Assembly (NCBI GenBank): GCA_041660925.1
Contig: JBAZVI010000001.1
Location: forward strand, 186,001-250,000
Direction of reading: 5' to 3'
DNA length: 64,000 nt
Source: Elusimicrobiota bacterium
GTDB taxonomy: Bacteria; Elusimicrobiota; Elusimicrobia; UBA1565
The translations under genes and the position numbers were made by a program. The notes under the pieces were generated by a model. It searched no databases. It saw only the letters and a list, made by a program, of their open reading frames with translations, and was not told the origin of the DNA. Each line of letters opens with the position of its first letter. Position 1 is the stretch's first letter. Shown one piece after another: positions 61,086-64,000 of this stretch.

Positions 61086-61098
61086 AATTTAGTAATTT
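61086..61098. promoter_or_regulatory. Facing -10-like boxes in a 29-bp divergent gap
   Basis: TAAATT on the minus strand (61086-61091) and TAATTT on the plus strand (61093-61098) each leave 8 bases to their start codons. The gap is too short for ordinary leaders on both sides. Confidence 0.45.
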
Positions 61099-61106
61099 TA
61101 TCGCGC

Positions 61107-61841
61107 ATGGCAACGCGTTTTATCGCAGAAGAGCCGCCCGCCCTCGAGATCGAGGCCAAGCGCCGCCTCTCCCCCCGGGACCTCCCGGAGCTGCGCCGCC
61201 GCCTCCTCGCGACGCCGGGAGTGCTCCGCGCCCGCTCCTTCGTCTGCTACGACCAGCCCATCGACACCCCGGACGCCCGCCTCCTCGCGGTCGGCGCGGG
61301 CCTCCGGATCCGCCGCGTGGAGGGAGAGCGCGGGGCCTGGCTCCAGTTCAAGGGCCCGGGGACGACCCTCGGCGGGCTGCTCTCGCGCAGCGAGACCGTC
61401 CGCGGCCCCTTCCGCTCACCGTGCTCGCGGCGCAACGGCCTCCCCGTCTCCTCGGACGCGGCGGCCCGCGCGCTGCTGCGCCGTCTCCCCCTCTCGACGC
61501 GCCGAGTCCTGGCGCGCCTCGCGCCGGAGCTCCTGCGCGGGGAGCTGCGCTGCCGTCTCCTCGCCGTCTGCCGCAAGGAGAAGTTCCTCGCCGAGGACGG
61601 CGCGTTCGAGCCCTCGCTCGACCGGGTCCGGGTCTACGCGCTCTCGGGCCGCCGCCTCCGGCTCCTGGGGACCTTCTGCGAGTACGAGAACGAGGCGCTG
61701 CGGCCCGGCCGCACCTCCAGCGAGCGGCGCGCGGCCCTCGCGCGCCTGCGCGCCTTCGACCGCCGCCTGACGCGGGGGCTGCGCATGCCCGTCGAGACCC
61801 GCGACAAATATCAGCGCGCCTCCGCACTCCTCCCCGACTGA
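61107..61841 (+). CDS. CYTH/VTC-like domain protein
   Basis: The 244-aa protein opens EIEAKRRLS (the ExExK motif of the CYTH tunnel fold), then DTPDARLLAVGAGLRIRR, GAWLQFKGPG, SRSETVRG, and after a helical insert CRKEKFLAED, DRVRVYAL and FCEYENEA. CYTH proteins bind triphosphates or polyphosphate through the Lys and Arg residues that line the tunnel; triphosphatase or polyphosphate-related activity is inferred. No signal peptide. Confidence 0.8.
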   Translation: MATRFIAEEPPALEIEAKRRLSPRDLPELRRRLLATPGVLRARSFVCYDQPIDTPDARLLAVGAGLRIRRVEGERGAWLQFKGPGTTLGGLLSRSETVRGPFRSPCSRRNGLPVSSDAAARALLRRLPLSTRRVLARLAPELLRGELRCRLLAVCRKEKFLAEDGAFEPSLDRVRVYALSGRRLRLLGTFCEYENEALRPGRTSSERRAALARLRAFDRRLTRGLRMPVETRDKYQRASALLPD

Positions 61842-61883
61842 AGTCGCACGGCGCGAACCTGGCGCGACCAAGGACTCCGGGGT

Positions 61884-61889
61884 TATACT
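61884..61889 (+). promoter_or_regulatory. -10 box of the pilin-like gene
   Basis: TATACT at 61884-61889; the pilin ATG is 50 bases on, behind a GAGGAA site, so this gene has an ordinary leader. Confidence 0.5.
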
Positions 61890-61938
61890 CTCCCGTCGGC
61901 CGGACGACACCCCGCAGCCATCCGGGAGCGAGGAACGC

Positions 61939-62448
61939 ATGAGCGGAGACCGATACGGAAGGTCGTACAGGACGGGCTTCACCCTCATCGAGCTCATGAT
62001 CGTGGTGGCGATCATCGGGATCCTTGCCGCCATCGCCATCCCCAAGTTCGCCGACCTGGTCCGGAAATCCCAGGAGGGACAGGCCAAGGGGAACCTCGGC
62101 TCCCTGCGCTCCGCGCTCTCGATCTACTACGCGGACATGGAAGGGAACTATCCGGGCGACTTCAACTCGCTGACGATCAACGGGAAATACCTCTCCGCCA
62201 TCCCGAAGTCCAAGACCCCGAACTTCCATCCCGACAGCGCCGTCATCCGCCACAACCAGTACACGAACCCCTTCGGCTGCGGCTCGGGCTACTCCCTGGA
62301 TACGGGGGATTGGATCTACTGGAGCGACGGCGGAGAGCTCTGCGCGGTCGTCGCTCCGCCGGCAGGGCAGAACCGGCATAACCAGGGAGACTTCTGGATC
62401 GCCTGCAACCACACCGACACGAAGGGCTCGGCCTGGTCGAGCTACTGA
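61939..62448 (+). CDS. Type IV pilin-like protein
   Basis: The 169-aa protein has a class III signal: a short basic leader ending at Gly, then FTLIELMIVVAIIGILAAIA with the conserved Glu5. The helix runs on to KSQEGQAKGNLGSLRSALSIYYADMEGNYP, as in pilins and pseudopilins with a two-residue-shifted N-methyl helix. The globular head has three Cys, two of them in the last third (CGSGYS, LCAVV, IACNH), one pair of which could close the C-terminal loop. It is made for assembly into a pilus or pseudopilus at the inner membrane. No assembly genes are in this window. Confidence 0.9.
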   Translation: MSGDRYGRSYRTGFTLIELMIVVAIIGILAAIAIPKFADLVRKSQEGQAKGNLGSLRSALSIYYADMEGNYPGDFNSLTINGKYLSAIPKSKTPNFHPDSAVIRHNQYTNPFGCGSGYSLDTGDWIYWSDGGELCAVVAPPAGQNRHNQGDFWIACNHTDTKGSAWSSY

Positions 62449-62624
62449 GCCGCGGCGGGATCGGCGGGAGAGAAGGCGGCCTTCACGCGGCGGACCGCGA
62501 GGGGCAGGAGGAGCATCGCGGCGTCCGGAAGAGGCCCCTCCCGTGCTTCGAATATGCCACTATCATGGAGCCGGACGACGTGACCGGCTCCCTCCTCTGA
62601 ATCCGACGACCTGAAAGGCGGAAC
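62449..62624. other. Gene-free gap after the pilin gene
   Basis: No gene or clear terminator is visible. A minus-strand open frame crosses the gap but has no ribosome site and no recognisable composition. Confidence 0.4.
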
Positions 62625-62789
62625 ATGGACCTCAAGCAGTGCGACGCGAACACTCCGGCTTCGAGCTACACCGACGCTCATCGCTGCCTGAAGCGTCATG
62701 GTGTCGAGCGATCCGGACGGCGGAACCTCTGCGCACACCACAGAGGGATGGCCTCGCGCAAAGGAGCGGAGTGGACCTCCCCGCGCTGA
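62625..62789 (+). CDS. Possible small protein upstream of the histidine kinase
   Basis: A 54-aa frame opens at ATG 62625 behind AAAGGCGGAAC and ends inside the start of the histidine kinase gene, overlapping it by 19 bases. It contains two Cys-containing, His-rich segments (AHRCLKRHGVE and NLCAHHRGM). It may be a real small product or a leader that couples translation of the kinase. Confidence 0.35.
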   Translation: MDLKQCDANTPASSYTDAHRCLKRHGVERSGRRNLCAHHRGMASRKGAEWTSPR

Positions 62790-63700
62790 GCGAAGAAGCC
62801 CGCGGGGGCCGACTGGCCTTCGTCGGCGCGCGCCTGGTCTATCTCCTCGCGGCCCTGCCCTTCCTCGCCGACCGTCTCAAGTCCGGCCGTTGGATGACGG
62901 ACATCCTCTCCCTGGCCGTCGACGCCATCCTGGTCGGAGTCATCATCGTCATCATCGCTCTCCTGCGCCGCGCCCGAAGGCGCGAGCGGCTCATCGACGG
63001 CCTCCGCAAGACGATGAACGAAGCCATCATCCACGACCTCAAGAACCCGATGACCTCCATCATGGCCTGCCTCTCCTGCCTCCGCCACGACGCGCCCGGC
63101 CCCGAGCTGCAGGGCAAGCTTTTGCGCCTCGCCGAGCACAGCTGCCGCTCGCAGATGGCGCTGCTGGAGACGCTCGTGGACACCAGCCGCATGGAGCAGG
63201 GCGAGCTGGCGGTGCGCCGGGAGCCCTTCGCCGTCCAGGGCTTCCTCAACGACGTCCTCGACGACGCCCGGGGCGCGGCGTCCTACCTCGGCGTCTCGCT
63301 GAAGGAGACGATCGATTCGGACATCCCGGCCGACCTGCAGGCCGATGCGGAGCTCCTGCGCCGGGTCCTGGCCAACCTCATCCACAACGCCCTCAAGTAC
63401 ACGCCCGCCGGCGGCAGCGTCTCCCTGGACATCCGCATGGAAGCGGGACGCCTGCGCTTCGCGGTCACGGACACGGGGATCGGGATCGGACCCAAGCACC
63501 TGGAGCGGCTCTTCGGGAAGTACTACCGGGTGGAAGGCAGCGACCAGACGATGCGCCGCGGCAGCGGTCTGGGGCTGTATTTCTGCCGGCTGGCCGTCGA
63601 AGCGCACGGCGGGACGATCCGCGTGACCAGCAAGATCGACAAGGGGACCACCATCACTTTCGACATCCCCGGGACCGTCCGAGAGGTGCGCGCATCATGA
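62771..63700 (+). CDS. Membrane sensor histidine kinase
   Basis: The 309-aa protein starts at GTG 62771 because AAAGGAG lies 4-5 bases upstream and translation then begins just before the first helix. Two membrane segments (about residues 17-33 and 44-66) are separated by only about ten residues, so there is almost no outer sensor domain. The HisKA box has His88 in AIIHDLKNPMTSI; the ATPase part has NLIHNALKYTPAGG (N box), VTDTGIGI (G1), LFGKYYR (F box) and GSGLGLYFC (G2). It overlaps the response regulator by ATGA. Confidence 0.9.
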   Translation: MDLPALSEEARGGRLAFVGARLVYLLAALPFLADRLKSGRWMTDILSLAVDAILVGVIIVIIALLRRARRRERLIDGLRKTMNEAIIHDLKNPMTSIMACLSCLRHDAPGPELQGKLLRLAEHSCRSQMALLETLVDTSRMEQGELAVRREPFAVQGFLNDVLDDARGAASYLGVSLKETIDSDIPADLQADAELLRRVLANLIHNALKYTPAGGSVSLDIRMEAGRLRFAVTDTGIGIGPKHLERLFGKYYRVEGSDQTMRRGSGLGLYFCRLAVEAHGGTIRVTSKIDKGTTITFDIPGTVREVRAS

Positions 63701-64000
63701 GCCCAGACGGCCCGAAGCCCCGCCGGAACCTGCTGGTCGTCGACGACGACAGCGTCATCCGCACCCTGCTGCACGCCGCGCTGGAGCAGAAGTACGACGT
63801 CCAGTGCGTCCCCAACGGGCCGGACGTACCCGCCCTCATCGAGAAGCGCAAGCCCGACCTCGTGCTCCTGGACATCAACATGCCCGGCAGCGACGGCTAC
63901 GCCCTCTGTTCCGCGATCCGCGCCCAGACGGAACGGCTCCTCCTGCCCATCCTCTTCATGACGGTCTGCCACTACGACAAAGGCTTCTTCGACGGCTTGC
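63697..64000 (+). CDS. Response regulator receiver domain (truncated by window edge)
   Basis: The visible 101 residues are a CheY-like receiver: the acidic pocket VVDDDS at 14-19, the phospho-acceptor Asp59 in LVLLDINMPGSDGY, and the switch Thr in LFMTVCHY. ATG 63697 overlaps the kinase stop by 4 bp, so the two form a two-component pair. The output domain, if any, lies beyond the window. Confidence 0.88.
   Translation, partial: MSPDGPKPRRNLLVVDDDSVIRTLLHAALEQKYDVQCVPNGPDVPALIEKRKPDLVLLDINMPGSDGYALCSAIRAQTERLLLPILFMTVCHYDKGFFDGL

Noticed and set aside
62442..62741. A 99-codon minus-strand frame between the pilin and kinase genes
   Set aside because: No ribosome site, no recognisable motif, and it overlaps the pilin gene end; insufficient support.

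Overview
The window is GC-rich, densely coded bacterial DNA from a diderm. It carries several lipoproteins with clear lipoboxes, a polytopic nitrilase-type protein resembling apolipoprotein N-acyltransferase, and a type IV pilin-like protein with the GFTLIE cleavage site. I saw no ribosomal RNA, tRNA, CRISPR array or intact transposase. The pilin sequence, many secreted proteins of unknown function and the general gene content are reminiscent of Elusimicrobiota, but this is an inference; the sequence does not prove the phylum. The first 2.1 kb is visibly poorer in GC than the rest and ends at a broken dnaB-like fragment, so it may be acquired DNA.

Layout. 1-2.3 kb: a gene end, an exported HEAT-repeat protein and a dnaB remnant. 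2.3-9.7 kb: an ABC-F ATPase (uup), two exported multidomain proteins (one GT-B-like, one a Gfo/Idh/MocA-kinase fusion), then a CsgG-like lipoprotein and a DUF190 protein. 10-14.7 kb: an exported NCYAWA protein and a twice-repeated convergent pair of secreted paralogues. 14.8-18.6 kb: glycine dehydrogenase gcvP and an alpha/beta hydrolase. 18.7-21.7 kb: a probable nitric-oxide stress group (YgbA-like, hemerythrin, cupin, Crp/Fnr regulator). 21.9-33.1 kb: an exported nucleotidyltransferase-like protein, a GIY-YIG protein, DedA, an organophosphate-type MFS transporter, an MscS channel with a cyclic-nucleotide domain, a JAMM-like exported protein and an exported pyrophosphatase-phospholipase D fusion. 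33.2-44.3 kb: spermidine-synthase-like membrane proteins, an Lnt-like protein, a DUF2079 protein, a lytic transglycosylase and a cytidylate-kinase-like protein. 44.7-50.2 kb: class I fumarase, a glycosyltransferase-like membrane protein, an Fe/Mn superoxide dismutase, a small nucleotidyltransferase and PnuC.

50.3-60.0 kb is a near-complete arginine operon in the order argR-argG-(P-loop protein)-argC-argD-argF'-[MITE-like element]-argB-argE/dapE-argH. The genes overlap by 4 bp at most junctions, and two ARG boxes lie over the argR promoter and start. The transcarbamylase carries Pro where acetylornithine enzymes carry Glu, so a succinylated arginine pathway is predicted. No glutamate N-acyltransferase gene is visible, which makes the unknown P-loop protein between argG and argC the natural candidate. 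60.0-64 kb: a GNA1162/CsgG-like lipoprotein, a CYTH protein, the pilin, and a histidine kinase with a truncated response regulator.

Three window-wide patterns stand out. First, at least five exported proteins share a signal peptide whose predicted mature N-terminus is Gln, followed by an Ala/Pro/Ser-rich stretch and then a normally cytosolic enzyme domain. Second, at least a dozen starts lie only 6-9 bases after a TAnnnT-like -10 box, which predicts widespread leaderless transcription. Third, palindromic repeats occur both between genes and inside coding sequence.
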